A stretch of DNA of 64,000 nt, taken from the NCBI RefSeq assembly GCF_000808535.1, contig NZ_JWLV01000020.1, forward strand, positions 1 to 64,000, given 5' to 3'. Numbering within the stretch: the stretch's first letter is position 1; every line of letters starts with the position of its first letter. A program made the position numbers and the translations under genes. Under the pieces are notes generated by a model that saw only the letters and a program-made list of their open reading frames with translations, had not been told where the DNA came from and did no database searches. Source of the stretch: Vibrio sinaloensis. Lineage in GTDB: Bacteria; Pseudomonadota; Gammaproteobacteria; Enterobacterales; Vibrionaceae. Shown here piece by piece: positions 9,239 to 19,640 of the stretch.

Positions 9239-11068
9239 ATGGCTACTCCACAGATTGATAAATTAAGAAATATCGCGATCATCGCGCACGTTGACCACGG
9301 TAAAACTACACTGGTTGATAAACTACTACAGCAATCAGGTACTTTAGAGTCTCGCGGCGAAGCAGAAGAGCGCGTCATGGACTCGAATGACATCGAAAAA
9401 GAGCGTGGCATTACCATTCTTGCTAAGAACACAGCAATCAACTGGAATGACTACCGTATCAACATCGTAGATACTCCGGGACACGCGGACTTCGGTGGTG
9501 AAGTAGAACGTATCATGTCGATGGTAGATTCAGTACTACTTATCGTTGACGCAGTAGATGGCCCAATGCCACAAACGCGTTTCGTAACACAGAAAGCTTT
9601 TGCTCACGGTCTTAAGCCTATCGTTGTTATCAACAAGATTGACCGCCCAGGCGCGCGTCCTGATTGGGTTATGGATCAAGTCTTCGATCTATTCGATAAC
9701 CTAGGTGCAACTGACGACCAGCTAGACTTTAAAGTGGTTTATGCTTCTGCACTAAACGGTTGGGCTTCTCTAGAAGAAGGCGAAACTGGCGAGAACATGG
9801 AACCTCTATTCCAAACTATCGTTGACGTTGTTGATGCGCCAAATGTTGACCTTGAAGGTCCACTGCAGATGCAAGTTTCTCAGCTAGACTACAGTTCTTA
9901 CGTTGGTGTTATCGGTGTTGCGCGTGTAACTCGTGGCTCTGTTAAGCCAAACCAACAAGTAACAGTTATCGGTGCTGACGGTAAGACTCGCAACGGTAAA
10001 GTAGGCACGGTAATGGGTTACCTTGGCCTAGAACGTCACGAAGTTGAGCAAGCAAACGCGGGTGACATCATCGCAATCACTGGTCTTGGTGAGCTGAAAA
10101 TCTCTGACACTATCTGTGCACAAAACGCAGTAGAAGCGCTTCCTGCATTGTCTGTAGATGAGCCAACAGTAACCATGACGTTCCAAGTAAACACGTCTCC
10201 ATTCGCGGGTAAAGAAGGTAAGTTCGTAACGTCACGTAACATCCTTGAGCGTCTTGAGAAGGAACTGGTACACAACGTTGCACTACGTGTTGAGCAAACT
10301 GATGATCCAGACAAATTCCGCGTATCAGGCCGTGGTGAACTTCACCTATCTATCCTGATCGAAAACATGCGTCGTGAAGGCTTCGAGCTAGCAGTATCTC
10401 GTCCAGAAGTTATCATCAAAGAAGAAGATGGTCAGCTAATGGAACCGTTTGAAACGGTAACTATCGACGTGATGGAAGAGCACCAAGGTGGCATCATGGA
10501 GAACATCGGCCTACGTAAAGGTGAGCTGACTGACATGTCTCCAGATGGTAAAGGCCGTGTACGTATGGACTTCATCATGCCATCTCGTGGTCTGATTGGT
10601 TTCCAAACTGAATTCATGACGCTAACGTCAGGTTCTGGTCTTCTTTACCATACATTTGATCACTACGGTCCACACAAAGGCGGCGAGATCGGCCAGCGTA
10701 TCAACGGTGTACTTATCTCTAACGGTATGGGTAAGGCGCTTACAAACGCACTATTCAACCTACAAGAGCGTGGCCGTATGTTCATTGGTCACGGTGTTGA
10801 AGTATACGAAGGCATGGTTGTTGGTATCCACAGCCGTGACAACGACCTAACTGTAAACGTACTGAAAGGTAAGCAGCTAACCAACGTTCGTGCATCAGGT
10901 ACGGATGACGCGCAGGTTCTTACTCCGCCAATCGTGATGACGCTTGAGCAAGCTCTAGAGTTCATCGATGACGACGAACTAGTAGAAGTAACGCCGGAAA
11001 GCATTCGTATCCGTAAGAAGTTCCTAACAGAATCGGATCGTAAGCGTGCGTCTCGCGCTGCAAAATAA
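9239..11068 (+). CDS. typA: Ribosome-associated GTPase TypA/BipA
   Basis: A 609-residue translational GTPase of the EF-G/LepA group that binds the ribosome and aids large-subunit assembly and growth under stress, notably cold. The G1 motif is AHVDHGKT near residue 16, G3 is [11 protein letters not shown] and G4 is NKIDRP. Domain II, EF-G-like domains and the TypA-specific C-terminal domain follow, and the length is normal for the family. The chosen start at 9239 matches the family N-terminus; the ribosome site is poor. Strong codon bias suggests high expression. The gene is divergent from glnA. Confidence 0.98.
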   Translation: MATPQIDKLRNIAIIAHVDHGKTTLVDKLLQQSGTLESRGEAEERVMDSNDIEKERGITILAKNTAINWNDYRINIVDTPGHADFGGEVERIMSMVDSVLLIVDAVDGPMPQTRFVTQKAFAHGLKPIVVINKIDRPGARPDWVMDQVFDLFDNLGATDDQLDFKVVYASALNGWASLEEGETGENMEPLFQTIVDVVDAPNVDLEGPLQMQVSQLDYSSYVGVIGVARVTRGSVKPNQQVTVIGADGKTRNGKVGTVMGYLGLERHEVEQANAGDIIAITGLGELKISDTICAQNAVEALPALSVDEPTVTMTFQVNTSPFAGKEGKFVTSRNILERLEKELVHNVALRVEQTDDPDKFRVSGRGELHLSILIENMRREGFELAVSRPEVIIKEEDGQLMEPFETVTIDVMEEHQGGIMENIGLRKGELTDMSPDGKGRVRMDFIMPSRGLIGFQTEFMTLTSGSGLLYHTFDHYGPHKGGEIGQRINGVLISNGMGKALTNALFNLQERGRMFIGHGVEVYEGMVVGIHSRDNDLTVNVLKGKQLTNVRASGTDDAQVLTPPIVMTLEQALEFIDDDELVEVTPESIRIRKKFLTESDRKRASRAAK

Positions 11069-11093
11069 TCTGCGTTAACAGATTAGAATCATT

Positions 11094-11122
11094 AAAGCCC
11101 CGAGCATTGCTTGGGGTTTTTT
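11094..11122 (+). terminator. typA terminator
   Basis: CCCCGAG and CTTGGGG pair around a short loop, followed by TTTTTT. It lies 29 bases past the typA stop and just before the next gene. Confidence 0.85.
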
Positions 11123-11142
11123 GTATTTGAAGGAATAACACT

Positions 11143-11679
11143 ATGAAGCCAATTGTCATTACTGGTGGTCCAGGGGCAGGCAAAACCACCTTGCTCAACG
11201 CGCTTGGAGAATTAGGCTACGCGACGTTTGCTGAAGGTTCACGCACCTTGATTGAACAGCAAAGCCAACTCGATGAGGGGATTCTGCCTTGGACGAACTT
11301 GCCTGAGTTCGCCAACTTGTGCCTTGAGCTAATAGGAAATCAGAAGCGAGAAGCAGAGAACCACAAGGTCGCGTTCGTTGACCGCGCTATCCCAGATATT
11401 GTGGCGTATCTTCAGGTGGGGGGCTGTAAGGTCGAGCCAAGGTTTATCACTGAGAGTAGGGGATACCACCCTCAGGTACTTGCTTGTCGACCAGAAGTCT
11501 CTATCTATGTTCAAGATGAAGTGCGCCCACACAGTTTCGAAGAAGCGCTGCAAATTCATCAAACCCTAGTCGAGACTTATGCAGAGCTTGGCTATCACGT
11601 GGTGGAAGTACCTTGGGGAAGTGTGGCGGAGCGAGTGGACTTTGTTCGAATAACGTTGGGGCTTGAGAGGGAAAGCTAA
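11143..11679 (+). CDS. Small P-loop ATPase/kinase-like protein (AAA_28 type)
   Basis: A 178-residue cytoplasmic P-loop protein. Walker A is GGPGAGKTT at residues ~8-16. FVDRAIPDIVAYL near residue 82 resembles the second acidic motif of nucleotide/nucleoside kinase-like ATPases related to the C-terminal part of NadR. The start ATG at 11143 has AAGGA before it. It sits alone after the typA terminator and ends close to a convergent gene. The substrate is unknown; a small-molecule kinase is possible, but the family is often labelled only as ATPase. Confidence 0.8.
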   Translation: MKPIVITGGPGAGKTTLLNALGELGYATFAEGSRTLIEQQSQLDEGILPWTNLPEFANLCLELIGNQKREAENHKVAFVDRAIPDIVAYLQVGGCKVEPRFITESRGYHPQVLACRPEVSIYVQDEVRPHSFEEALQIHQTLVETYAELGYHVVEVPWGSVAERVDFVRITLGLERES

Positions 11680-11701
11680 AACCTCCCCACAAGGAGGAGG
11701 T
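11678..11701 (-). terminator. Weak terminator between convergent genes
   Basis: On the minus strand ACCTCC and GGAGGT pair around a 9-base loop, followed by TTTT. It lies just past the stop of the DUF2959 gene. The stem is only 6 bp, so the call is moderate. Confidence 0.45.
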
Positions 11702-11709
11702 GAGTCTGT

Positions 11710-12351
11710 TTACTTTTGGTTGAGCTTTTGCAAGAACTTGTCCGATTCCGCTATCGCGGCATTCATTTGTTTGATTGCGAACTGAATGTCTTGCTCGAGA
11801 TTCGAAAACTCGCCTTGTAGGGAGCCAATCGCACTCGCATTGAGGTTATGTTTCAAATAGAGCGTATTGTCGCGCAGAGTATTTAGGACTGGCGTCATTT
11901 TCTGCTCAGCACGCTTCATCGCTTTCAGCATGGTGGCATATGACGATTTGGTGTCACGTAGCTTCTGTTCGCTCGCACGACGCAGTTTTGAGCTGGTATA
12001 GAGTTCTAACTCATCTTGCCACTCGGCAAAGAGAGCGTCGGACACATCTTCAATCGCCGCAATACGTGAACGTACATCTTCTGCTGCTTTTTCGCTGTCT
12101 TGGTATTTGTCGTTAATCTGGTTATAGACGCTTTCTAACTCGCCACCATCAAAGTTGGTGAGTGCTGAGAGCGCGTCCAGTGCACTCGTGAACTCTTGCT
12201 GTGCTTCTTGTTGTGATTTTTTGGCTTCTTCAACGCGATCCACCATAATGTCACGTTTGTGGTAGCCTACTTGTTCCATGGCTGAGTAGTAGGCGGACTG
12301 GCAGCCTGTTAGAGTAAAAATGGATAGTACCAAAGCCAGTATGTACGGCAT
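11710..12351 (-). CDS. DUF2959 family lipoprotein
   Basis: A 213-residue predicted lipoprotein of unknown function. A short hydrophobic leader ends in the lipobox LTGC, with the cysteine at residue 17. The mature part is almost entirely helical and charged, with long stretches rich in Glu, Ala, Gln and Lys that suggest coiled coil (for example residues ~40-75 and ~130-205). This fits the DUF2959 family. The start ATG at 12351 follows AAAGGA. It is divergent from yihY, with only 35 bases between the two starts. Residue +2 of the mature lipoprotein is Gln, which does not signal inner-membrane retention, so an outer-membrane location is inferred. Confidence 0.85.
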   Translation of the reverse strand: MPYILALVLSIFTLTGCQSAYYSAMEQVGYHKRDIMVDRVEEAKKSQQEAQQEFTSALDALSALTNFDGGELESVYNQINDKYQDSEKAAEDVRSRIAAIEDVSDALFAEWQDELELYTSSKLRRASEQKLRDTKSSYATMLKAMKRAEQKMTPVLNTLRDNTLYLKHNLNASAIGSLQGEFSNLEQDIQFAIKQMNAAIAESDKFLQKLNQK

Positions 12352-12386
12352 GATTGTGTCCTTTCTTTTAGAATTACGATGTTAGG

Positions 12387-13334
12387 ATGGCTGAGACGGT
12401 CAGGAGATACAAGTTGAAATTAGAGCAAACTCTTAAGCAAAGTCTGATTTTTGGGCAATATTTGATCGCCCGAATGGCGCATGATCGCGTCAACGTCAAT
12501 GCGGGCTACCTTGCGTATATTACTTTATTGTCGATCGTACCCATGTTGACGGTGTTGTTGTCTGTTCTGTCATCGTTCTCCATTTTTGAAAACGCGGGTG
12601 ACGCGATTCAAGACTTTGTGATTACCCACTTCGTCCCTGCGGCGGGTGATGCAGTGAAAGGAGCATTGCTCGAGTTTGTTTCAAATACTGGCAAGATGAG
12701 TGCGGTCGGTGGTGGCTTTCTGTTTGTGGCTGCGTTGATGTTGATCTCTAACATTGATAAGAATTTGAATTACATTTGGCGAGTCAGACGCAAGCGCAGA
12801 GCGGTGTTCTCGTTCTCGATGTATTGGATGGTACTGACTTTGGGGCCGATTCTGGTTGGAGCCAGTATTGCTGCGACCTCATACGTGACTTCGCTGAAAA
12901 TTATAGAAAGTGAAGCGGTATCGGGTGTGTATAACTTATTGTTGCGCTGGTTACCGTTTTTGCTCTCCCTGTTTGCCTTTGTTGGCCTCTATCTTTTGGT
13001 TCCCAACAAAAAAGTACACATTTCTCATGCTTTAATTGGTGCTGTTGTTGCGGCCATTTTGTTTGAAGCGAGTAAGAAAGGATTTGCGGCTTACATTACC
13101 CAGTTCCCTTCGTATCAATTGATTTATGGCGCGTTAGCCGCTATCCCAATCTTGTTTGTTTGGGTCTATTTGTGCTGGCTGATTGTGCTTGTTGGCGCCG
13201 AAGTGACGGCGGCGCTCGGGGAGAAAGAGCACTGGAGCAAGCCGCAAGAAATGGTACACTCGCCTGAAAACTTAACGCAATCAACATCTAAGAAAGGAAA
13301 CCACAGTGATAGCCCTGATCCAGAGAGTGAGTGA
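12387..13334 (+). CDS. yihY: YihY/BrkB family inner membrane protein
   Basis: A 315-residue polytopic membrane protein (UPF0761) with about six membrane segments between residues ~40 and ~275. Family hallmarks include the conserved [31 protein letters not shown] and [19 protein letters not shown] stretches. It was once thought to be RNase BN, an assignment later withdrawn; its true function is unknown. The hydrophilic tail is rich in Ser, Glu and Asp. The start ATG at 12387 has only a weak ribosome site. The 3' end overlaps the start of dtd by 29 bases, so the two are probably translated together. Confidence 0.92.
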   Translation: MAETVRRYKLKLEQTLKQSLIFGQYLIARMAHDRVNVNAGYLAYITLLSIVPMLTVLLSVLSSFSIFENAGDAIQDFVITHFVPAAGDAVKGALLEFVSNTGKMSAVGGGFLFVAALMLISNIDKNLNYIWRVRRKRRAVFSFSMYWMVLTLGPILVGASIAATSYVTSLKIIESEAVSGVYNLLLRWLPFLLSLFAFVGLYLLVPNKKVHISHALIGAVVAAILFEASKKGFAAYITQFPSYQLIYGALAAIPILFVWVYLCWLIVLVGAEVTAALGEKEHWSKPQEMVHSPENLTQSTSKKGNHSDSPDPESE

Positions 13335-13740
13335 AGCCGCCGTTCGTGTCGACGGTGAAGTCGTTGGCGAAATTGAGCACGGCCTTTTGGTGCTATTGGG
13401 CGTTGAAAAAGATGACGACGAAGCAAAAGCGAAGCGTCTCATGGAGCGAGTCACTACCTACCGTGTGTTTGGTGATGACGAAGGCAAAATGAACCTCAAT
13501 GTCAAACAAGTTGAGGGCAAGGTCTTAGTGGTGTCGCAGTTTACGTTGCCCGCTGATACCAAGAAGGGAACACGCGCAGGGTTTTCTCGTGGTGCTCACC
13601 CTGCAGACGCTGAGCGCTTGTACGAATACTTTGCCGATCGCTGTGCAGAGGTATTACCCACAGAGCGAGGCCAGTTTGCCGCAGATATGAAAGTGTCGCT
13701 GGTGAATGACGGACCCGTGACATTCTGGCTACAAGTTTAG
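13306..13740 (+). CDS. dtd: D-aminoacyl-tRNA deacylase
   Basis: A 144-residue enzyme that removes D-amino acids (and glycine from tRNA-Ala) from mischarged tRNA. The two DTD signatures are present: [17 protein letters not shown] near residue 78 and the GP-containing [10 protein letters not shown] at the C-terminus. The start is a GTG at 13306 preceded by AAAGGAAA, inside the end of yihY. The order yihY-dtd-yiiD is the same as in E. coli. The length is normal. Confidence 0.97.
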   Translation: MIALIQRVSEAAVRVDGEVVGEIEHGLLVLLGVEKDDDEAKAKRLMERVTTYRVFGDDEGKMNLNVKQVEGKVLVVSQFTLPADTKKGTRAGFSRGAHPADAERLYEYFADRCAEVLPTERGQFAADMKVSLVNDGPVTFWLQV

Positions 13741-13806
13741 CCACACTATAATGAAAGACAAAGGCTAGAAGGGAAGAGCGGCGCTCTTTCATAAAAAAGG
13801 ACTTTT

Positions 13807-14742
13807 ATGTTTAAGCTGATTACGCCAAAAACGGAAAACCAACTGAATAAGTACTATCACTTTCGTTGGCAAATGCTGCGTGAGCCTTGGCGCATGCCGC
13901 TTGGTTCAGAGCGAGATGAGTACGATCCAATGAGTCACCACCGCATGATTGTCGATGGCCGTGGGCGACCTATGGCGATTGGGCGTTTATACATCACCCC
14001 TGATAGCGAAGGTCAGATTCGCTATATGGCGGTAAAAGGTGCTCGCCGAAGCAAAGGGATGGGGTCGCTCGTGCTCGTTGCTCTTGAATCCTTGGCTCGC
14101 CAAGAAGGGGCAAAGCGCTTGGTGTGTAATGCTCGTGAAGATGCGATCGCCTTCTATGAGAAAAACGGCTTTGAGAGGCGAGGTGAGCTGACGGATGAGC
14201 GTGGCCCTGTTCGCCATCTACAGATGGTTAAACCCCTTGATCCAATGGCCAATGTCCTTCGCAAGCCGGAGTGGTGCACGGAGCTGCAAGAGCGTTGGGA
14301 AAATCAAATTCCCATCAGTGACAAAATGGGCATCAAGATTAACCAATACACGGGTTATCAGTTTGAGTGTAGTGCCCAATTAAACCCCAACCTAAACCCA
14401 CACAATACGATGTTTGCTGGCTCGGCCTTTACGCTGGCGACCTTAACCGGATGGGGCATGACATGGTTATTGATGAAAGAGCGTAATCTTACCGGAGATA
14501 TCGTGCTGGCAGACAGCCAGATCCGCTATCGTCATCCAGTGACCCAGAATCCAGTTGCATCGACATCTCTTGACGGCATCAGTGGAGATTTAGACCGACT
14601 CGCGTCTGGCCGCAAAGCGCGGATTGTCATTCATGTGACTATCTACAGCGGTGATGACGCCGCCGTTGAGTTCATTGGCACCTACATGCTGCTACCCAAC
14701 TACAAGGCGATTTTGCCGGAAGAGTCAGACGCCTCTTCTTGA
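13807..14742 (+). CDS. yiiD: Fused GNAT acetyltransferase / hotdog thioesterase-like protein (YiiD type)
   Basis: A 311-residue two-domain protein. Residues ~1-145 are a GNAT fold (acetyl-CoA loop around RRSKGMGSLVL). Residues ~155-305 are a hotdog fold of the YiiD thioesterase-like family (HNTMFAGSAFTLATLTGWGM). E. coli YiiD has, to my memory, been reported as a malonyl-ACP decarboxylase linked to fatty acid initiation; carrying that over is inference. The start ATG at 13807 follows AAAGGA. It follows dtd by 66 bases. Its last 43 bases overlap the 3' end of the convergent AsmA-like gene. Confidence 0.9.
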   Translation: MFKLITPKTENQLNKYYHFRWQMLREPWRMPLGSERDEYDPMSHHRMIVDGRGRPMAIGRLYITPDSEGQIRYMAVKGARRSKGMGSLVLVALESLARQEGAKRLVCNAREDAIAFYEKNGFERRGELTDERGPVRHLQMVKPLDPMANVLRKPEWCTELQERWENQIPISDKMGIKINQYTGYQFECSAQLNPNLNPHNTMFAGSAFTLATLTGWGMTWLLMKERNLTGDIVLADSQIRYRHPVTQNPVASTSLDGISGDLDRLASGRKARIVIHVTIYSGDDAAVEFIGTYMLLPNYKAILPEESDASS

Positions 14743-16658
14743 TGTTGCACGCCATCAGCATGGGCTGGTGGCGCGACCTCTACCTCTTGGCAGGTTTGTT
14801 CAATTACATTGGTTAAACTGAAAATATCCGACCACAACCGCTGACATGGGGTTTGAGTGCGAAAGAGTAGCGTCGCAAATTCCGGCTTTAGCATATCAAT
14901 ATGCCCTGTCAGTTCGGCTTCTTCTCCTTTGGAAGAAAGGCTCAGCCGCCCTCGGTCGGCCTGAATCGAAATCGTCTCTAATGGCCATTCCTGTTCGAAA
15001 CTGGTTCCACCGTCGGCGCTCTTTGCTTTGAGCGTGGTTTGATGCAGTTGCAGTTTGGCATCGCCGGACAGGCTATGAGCAAACATGGCGTAATCACCAG
15101 ATAAACCGGATAGATCAAGCTCAACTTCTGCCATCCCTTGCAGGTGAAATGGCAGCTGTGCATCAAACAGTGGTAAGTCGGCAGGTACGCCATCGGCATG
15201 CAGGGTTAGCCTCCACGGAGCGCTGATGCTGCTACGATCCCACTGGCCATTGGCTTCGATGTAGCCAGCCTGAAGCGGGAAGAAGGCGCGCTCCAGATTC
15301 AGGTTCCCTTGCTCAGCTTGCATCTCCACAACCAACTGAGTGCTCAATAGGTTATCTAGGCTGGCGTTACTAGCGCTTAGCTCAATCTTGCCGTTCAGTA
15401 ACCCCGTTTGCTGGGGATTGATGAACTCAAGGTCACGCCCTTCGATACTCAGTCCTGATACCTGCCAATAGGGGCGTTTTTCCACTTGAATAAATTGACT
15501 GTTACGCACGTCGAGCTCTTTGATGGTCAGAGAGTTGAGCGATAAAGCCAGCGCCTTTAACTCGCTGCTCATTTGAGGCAGGTCTTCAAGCCACTTCACG
15601 CCAGAGGCTCTGAGTTCATCAAGCGCAATGCGTTCTTGGGATAGTTTGCCTTTAAATTGCAGCCAGCCTTGTTTGAAGTCGGCGTTAAACAGCTCAACGT
15701 TAATGTCATTTTGCCCAAATCCAAGCTCGGCCGTTGGGTTAATAAACCTTAACTCTTGGTGAGTGAGCAGTTCGGCATCAAACGAGAAGTAGCCATTTTC
15801 CTGCTGCCAAAGCGACTGATTGAGATAAAGATTCTCGATTGAGGCATCCAACTGTTCAAAATGCCAACCTTGGTAGTTAACGTTGCTTCGCAGTATATCA
15901 AGGCTGTTGATGTGGTAGACCGGAAACTCTAGAGAGTTCAATGTGTTGATCAGTTTTGTGGCCGGGGCAACGCTGTCGAGATTGAGATCAAAAATCGTCA
16001 CATTGATGAGTGACCAGCCTTGTTGAAATTGCTCTGCTTGACCAGAGAACTCAGCACCATGCCATTTGAATGATGCGCCATAGAGAGTGCTGTTCTGAGG
16101 TTTGTATTGAGCATCAACCAAGACGTCGTTCAGGGCTTCGCCACGAACATAAAGCTGTTTTGCTGAAAATTGAATATCGCCAAAGGGCAGGGCCTGATTG
16201 TTTTGCTTCCATTCAGGATTCTCGACCTGCAAATTGACCTCTCTCGCTGACCATTGGTCCGAAGTAAGATCGACATGCTGAAGCGCCACTTGGCGAAGGG
16301 TAATGCCGTCCAGCATCGAAGCGTAATTGTGGCTAAGGTCGAGTGTTGCGCCTTCAACGAGTAATGAATCGAAAGCGAGCTTGCCATTTTGCCAGAACGA
16401 CTGACTGAGCCATACGGTCAGCTTTGGAATGCGTGCTTGTTGTTGTTCTCGTTCGACAACTACATCTTGTAGAGAAAGCTGGAGTGGTGGTGTGTAGGTA
16501 ACTTGCTGGGTATTTACTCGGTAGGGGGTGAGTTGCTCCAACAAATAGCTAACCACTTGCGGCGCGTGGCGTGTCTGCAGTATGGCAAACAACGATAGCA
16601 ACGAAAGGCAAATTAGGCTTATCAGGATGATGGTGGTCAGTATCAGCGGTTTCTTCAC
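14700..16658 (-). CDS. AsmA family protein
   Basis: A 652-residue protein with one N-terminal membrane anchor (residues ~5-27) and a long periplasmic beta-rich region. It resembles the AsmA family, relatives of which help move phospholipid toward the outer membrane. The start is a GTG at 16658 with GAGGGA upstream. There are two cysteines near residues 604 and 618. The C-terminus is acidic and poorly conserved. The 3' end runs 43 bases into the convergent yiiD gene, so its last 14 codons share DNA with yiiD. Which AsmA paralogue this is cannot be decided from sequence alone. Confidence 0.85.
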   Translation of the reverse strand: MKKPLILTTIILISLICLSLLSLFAILQTRHAPQVVSYLLEQLTPYRVNTQQVTYTPPLQLSLQDVVVEREQQQARIPKLTVWLSQSFWQNGKLAFDSLLVEGATLDLSHNYASMLDGITLRQVALQHVDLTSDQWSAREVNLQVENPEWKQNNQALPFGDIQFSAKQLYVRGEALNDVLVDAQYKPQNSTLYGASFKWHGAEFSGQAEQFQQGWSLINVTIFDLNLDSVAPATKLINTLNSLEFPVYHINSLDILRSNVNYQGWHFEQLDASIENLYLNQSLWQQENGYFSFDAELLTHQELRFINPTAELGFGQNDINVELFNADFKQGWLQFKGKLSQERIALDELRASGVKWLEDLPQMSSELKALALSLNSLTIKELDVRNSQFIQVEKRPYWQVSGLSIEGRDLEFINPQQTGLLNGKIELSASNASLDNLLSTQLVVEMQAEQGNLNLERAFFPLQAGYIEANGQWDRSSISAPWRLTLHADGVPADLPLFDAQLPFHLQGMAEVELDLSGLSGDYAMFAHSLSGDAKLQLHQTTLKAKSADGGTSFEQEWPLETISIQADRGRLSLSSKGEEAELTGHIDMLKPEFATLLFRTQTPCQRLWSDIFSLTNVIEQTCQEVEVAPPAHADGVQHQEEASDSSGKIAL

Positions 16659-16717
16659 AGCACGTATTCCCTCGCTTTAGTGCTGTTAGCTTGAAACATT
16701 TTTGACCATCAGGCAAC

Positions 16718-16742
16718 AAAAAGCCCCTCAAAAGAGGGGCTT
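16718..16742 (-). terminator. pckA terminator
   Basis: AAGCCCCTC and GAGGGGCTT form a perfect 9-bp stem with an AAAA loop, followed on the minus strand by TTTTTG. It lies 26 bases past the pckA stop. Confidence 0.9.
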
Positions 16743-16767
16743 AGATTACGATTTGATGTCGATATCA

Positions 16768-18399
16768 CTAATCAAGCTGAGGGCCAGCTGCGACTAATGA
16801 TTTACCTTCATCGTTGTCGGTGTACTTATCAAAGTTATTGATAAAGCGGCTCGCAAGATCTTTTGCCTTACTTTCCCATTGAAGTGGGTCAGTGTAAGTA
16901 TCGCGAGGGTCGAGAATGGTTGGATCCACATCGTGTAGCGCGGTTGGCACTTCTAGGTTGAAGATCGGAATGTGCTTCGTTTCCGCTTCTTCGATAGAGC
17001 CATCTAGGATTGCGTCAATGATGCCGCGCGTATCTTGGATAGAGATACGTTTACCGCTGCCGTTCCAGCCCGTGTTGACAAGGTACGCTTCTGCGCCTGC
17101 CGCTTCCATACGCTTAACCAATACTTCAGCGTATTTGGTTGGGTGCAGTGTCAGGAATGCCGCGCCAAAACATGCTGAGAACGTTGGTGTTGGCTCTGTA
17201 ATACCACGCTCAGTGCCCGCCAGTTTTGCGGTAAAGCCTGATAGGAAGTGGTACTTAGTTTGTTCCGGAGTCAGTTTCGATACTGGTGGAAGTACACCAA
17301 ACGCATCTGCTGATAGGAAGATAACCTTGTTAGCATGGCCTGCTTTAGACACCGGCTTCACAATGTTCTCAATGTGCTCGATTGGGTAAGAGACACGCGT
17401 GTTCTCTGTTTTAGAACCGTCATCAAAGTCAATAGAACCATCATTACGTACGGTGACGTTTTCTAGCAGCGCATCACGGCGAATCGCGTTGTAGATGTCC
17501 GGCTCAGCTTCTTTCGAGAGCTTGATTGTCTTCGCATAACAACCGCCTTCGAAGTTGAAGATACCGTCGTCGTCCCAGCCGTGCTCATCGTCGCCGATTA
17601 ACTCACGTTTAGGGTCTGTCGATAGGGTTGTTTTACCCGTACCAGAAAGGCCAAAGAAGATCGCCACATCGCCGTTTTCTTTGCACTTGTTCGCACTACA
17701 GTGCATTGACGCGATCCCTTTAAGTGGCAGGAAGTAGTTCATCATGGCGAACATACCTTTCTTCATCTCGCCGCCATACCAAGTACCGCCGATTAACTGC
17801 ATGCGCTCAGTTAAGTTAAACACGGTGAAGTTTTCAGAGTTCAGACCGTGCTCTTTCCACTTCTGGTTGGTGCATTTCGCGCCATTCATGACCACGAAGT
17901 CAGGTTCAAACGTTGCAAGCTCTTCTTCTGAAGGACGGATGAACATGTTTTTCACGAAGTGCGCTTGCCATGCCACCTCGGTGATAACACGAATGCTCAA
18001 ACGAGTATCAGGGTTTGCACCACAGTAACCGTCAATGACAAACACGCGCTTACCAGAAAGCTGGTTGGTCACGAGCTCTTTAAGATCATTCCATACCGCT
18101 TGATCGATTGGCTTGTTGTCATTTTTAACGGCGTCAGAGGTCCACCACATATGCTCTTCTGTGGTTGCGTCTTTGACGATGTACTTATCTTTCGGTGAGC
18201 GGCCAGTAAAAATACCGGTATCAACTGCAACAGCGCCTAATTCGGTAACTACACCTTTTTCGTAGCCTTCCAGATCAGCACGAGTCTCTTCTTCGAACAA
18301 CATTTCGTAGCTTGGGTTACGAACAACCTCTTTTACGTTTTGCAGCCCATGTTTAGTAAGATCAATTGTTGCAGCCTTTGTATGTTCCATAACGGTCAT
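16768..18399 (-). CDS. pckA: Phosphoenolpyruvate carboxykinase (ATP)
   Basis: A 543-residue gluconeogenic enzyme turning oxaloacetate and ATP into phosphoenolpyruvate, CO2 and ADP. The kinase-1a loop is [11 protein letters not shown] near residue 250 and kinase-2 is [13 protein letters not shown]. The upstream substrate-binding part contains [12 protein letters not shown] near residue 64 and [20 protein letters not shown]. The start ATG at 18399 follows AAGGAG. The length matches the ATP-dependent family. The gene is single, with its own terminator. Confidence 0.98.
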   Translation of the reverse strand: MTVMEHTKAATIDLTKHGLQNVKEVVRNPSYEMLFEEETRADLEGYEKGVVTELGAVAVDTGIFTGRSPKDKYIVKDATTEEHMWWTSDAVKNDNKPIDQAVWNDLKELVTNQLSGKRVFVIDGYCGANPDTRLSIRVITEVAWQAHFVKNMFIRPSEEELATFEPDFVVMNGAKCTNQKWKEHGLNSENFTVFNLTERMQLIGGTWYGGEMKKGMFAMMNYFLPLKGIASMHCSANKCKENGDVAIFFGLSGTGKTTLSTDPKRELIGDDEHGWDDDGIFNFEGGCYAKTIKLSKEAEPDIYNAIRRDALLENVTVRNDGSIDFDDGSKTENTRVSYPIEHIENIVKPVSKAGHANKVIFLSADAFGVLPPVSKLTPEQTKYHFLSGFTAKLAGTERGITEPTPTFSACFGAAFLTLHPTKYAEVLVKRMEAAGAEAYLVNTGWNGSGKRISIQDTRGIIDAILDGSIEEAETKHIPIFNLEVPTALHDVDPTILDPRDTYTDPLQWESKAKDLASRFINNFDKYTDNDEGKSLVAAGPQLD

Positions 18400-18674
18400 A
18401 GGTGCTCCTTATCGGAATATTTGTAGGGATTTTGTAAGAATTTTTGTAATTTTTATCTGCTCACCATGCTAGCAATGGGCTTGCGAGAAAACAGGGATAT
18501 AGCTCAAAAAATATCCATGATTTTCGTGGGGTTTTAAGCGACTCATCACATATTGGCTGGGATAGTTTATCGTGTGCGCAAAGCATTGCGCTAGGGCAAA
18601 AGAATTAATAATTGATTAAAATTAACCAGTTGTTTTATTACAGTTCAGGCTAGGTGTAGCGGGCTTTTGATCAC
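18400..18674. other. Non-coding gap upstream of pckA
   Basis: With the hslO terminator this makes a 338-base stretch without a gene. It is AT-rich and should carry the pckA promoter. A half-site resembling a CRP box (TGTGA on the minus strand near 18545) was seen, but its other half is not conserved, so no regulator is claimed. No reading frame of note. Confidence 0.5.
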
Positions 18675-18702
18675 AAAAAGGCCTGCGTGGTGCAGGCCTT
18701 TT
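18675..18702 (-). terminator. hslO terminator
   Basis: AAAAGGCCTGC and GCAGGCCTTTT pair perfectly around a short loop, with TTTTTG following on the minus strand. It lies 36 bases past the hslO stop and ends the hslR-hslO unit. Confidence 0.9.
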
Positions 18703-18737
18703 GATAGGAAAATTACGTGCTTGATAAGCTATGAAAA

Positions 18738-19613
18738 TTAATGCAGGGTTTTATTGCCCGAATTTGCTTCAATAAATAGCTCAGAGACCTCTGCTTCGTC
18801 ATACGTATATGTCGTGCCGCAGTAATCACAATGTAAAGAAATTGAACCAAGCTCGGCTAAAATGTCGTTCACTTCTGCTCGATCGATCGTCACGATCGCG
18901 GCACCGCTGCGTTCACGTGAACAGCCACAGTGGAATTCAACAGGTTGTGGTTCAAATAGACGAACTTTCTCCTGGTTGTATAAACGATATAGCAGCTCAT
19001 TGGCTTCAAGCGTGAACAACTCTTCGTTTTTGACGGTGTCCGTCAACTGCTCGAGGTGCTCAAAGTCCTCTGGTGAACCTGTACCGTCTGGCATTACCTG
19101 AATAAGCATACCTGCAGCGTGCTTCTTGCCGTCGATCTCGCCATTGCGGATCCAAATGCGCGTTTTAAGCTGCTCAGAGTTGGCGAAGTAACCTTCTAGG
19201 ATTTCTGCCAGATTGTCGCCTTCTAGCGCAACAATACCTTGGTATCGCTCACCTTTTTTCGGCTCAATCGTAATGACAAGATAACCTTTACCCATCATGT
19301 CATGGATTGACGCGTCTTCAGCGATGTCACCTTCCCAGCGTGCAACGCCACGGATCTTTTGGTCGTGATCACCGTTGATAACCGCCAGTGATACCGGTCC
19401 ATCACCTTGAAGTTGCATGGTAATGGAACCTTCGAACTTTAGTGTTGCCGTAAGAAGGGTCGTTGAAACGAGTAGCTCACCAAGCAGCTTTTGCAGTGCA
19501 GCTGGGTATTCCTTGCTAGAAATAATACGTTGGTATGCTTCATCCAATTGTACCAACTCACCACGTACAGAGAGATCTTCGAAAAGGTAGCGGTTTAATA
19601 CGTTGTTTGACAT
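18738..19613 (-). CDS. hslO: Redox-regulated chaperone Hsp33
   Basis: A 291-residue holdase chaperone activated by oxidation and heat. The C-terminal zinc switch has the expected four cysteines, CxC (HCGCS, near 229-231) and CxxC (CDYC, near 262-265), which bind zinc when reduced and form disulfides when oxidised. The start ATG at 19613 follows GAGGAAA. It lies 27 bases after hslR on the same strand, as in E. coli, so the two form an operon. Length and domain order are normal. Confidence 0.97.
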   Translation of the reverse strand: MSNNVLNRYLFEDLSVRGELVQLDEAYQRIISSKEYPAALQKLLGELLVSTTLLTATLKFEGSITMQLQGDGPVSLAVINGDHDQKIRGVARWEGDIAEDASIHDMMGKGYLVITIEPKKGERYQGIVALEGDNLAEILEGYFANSEQLKTRIWIRNGEIDGKKHAAGMLIQVMPDGTGSPEDFEHLEQLTDTVKNEELFTLEANELLYRLYNQEKVRLFEPQPVEFHCGCSRERSGAAIVTIDRAEVNDILAELGSISLHCDYCGTTYTYDEAEVSELFIEANSGNKTLH

Positions 19614-19640
19614 GGAGTGGTTTCCTCGTACGTATGGTAC

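Noticed and set aside
18537..18552. CRP-like half-site upstream of pckA
   Set aside because: Only one half of the dyad (TGTGA) is present, so catabolite control is not supported by this sequence.
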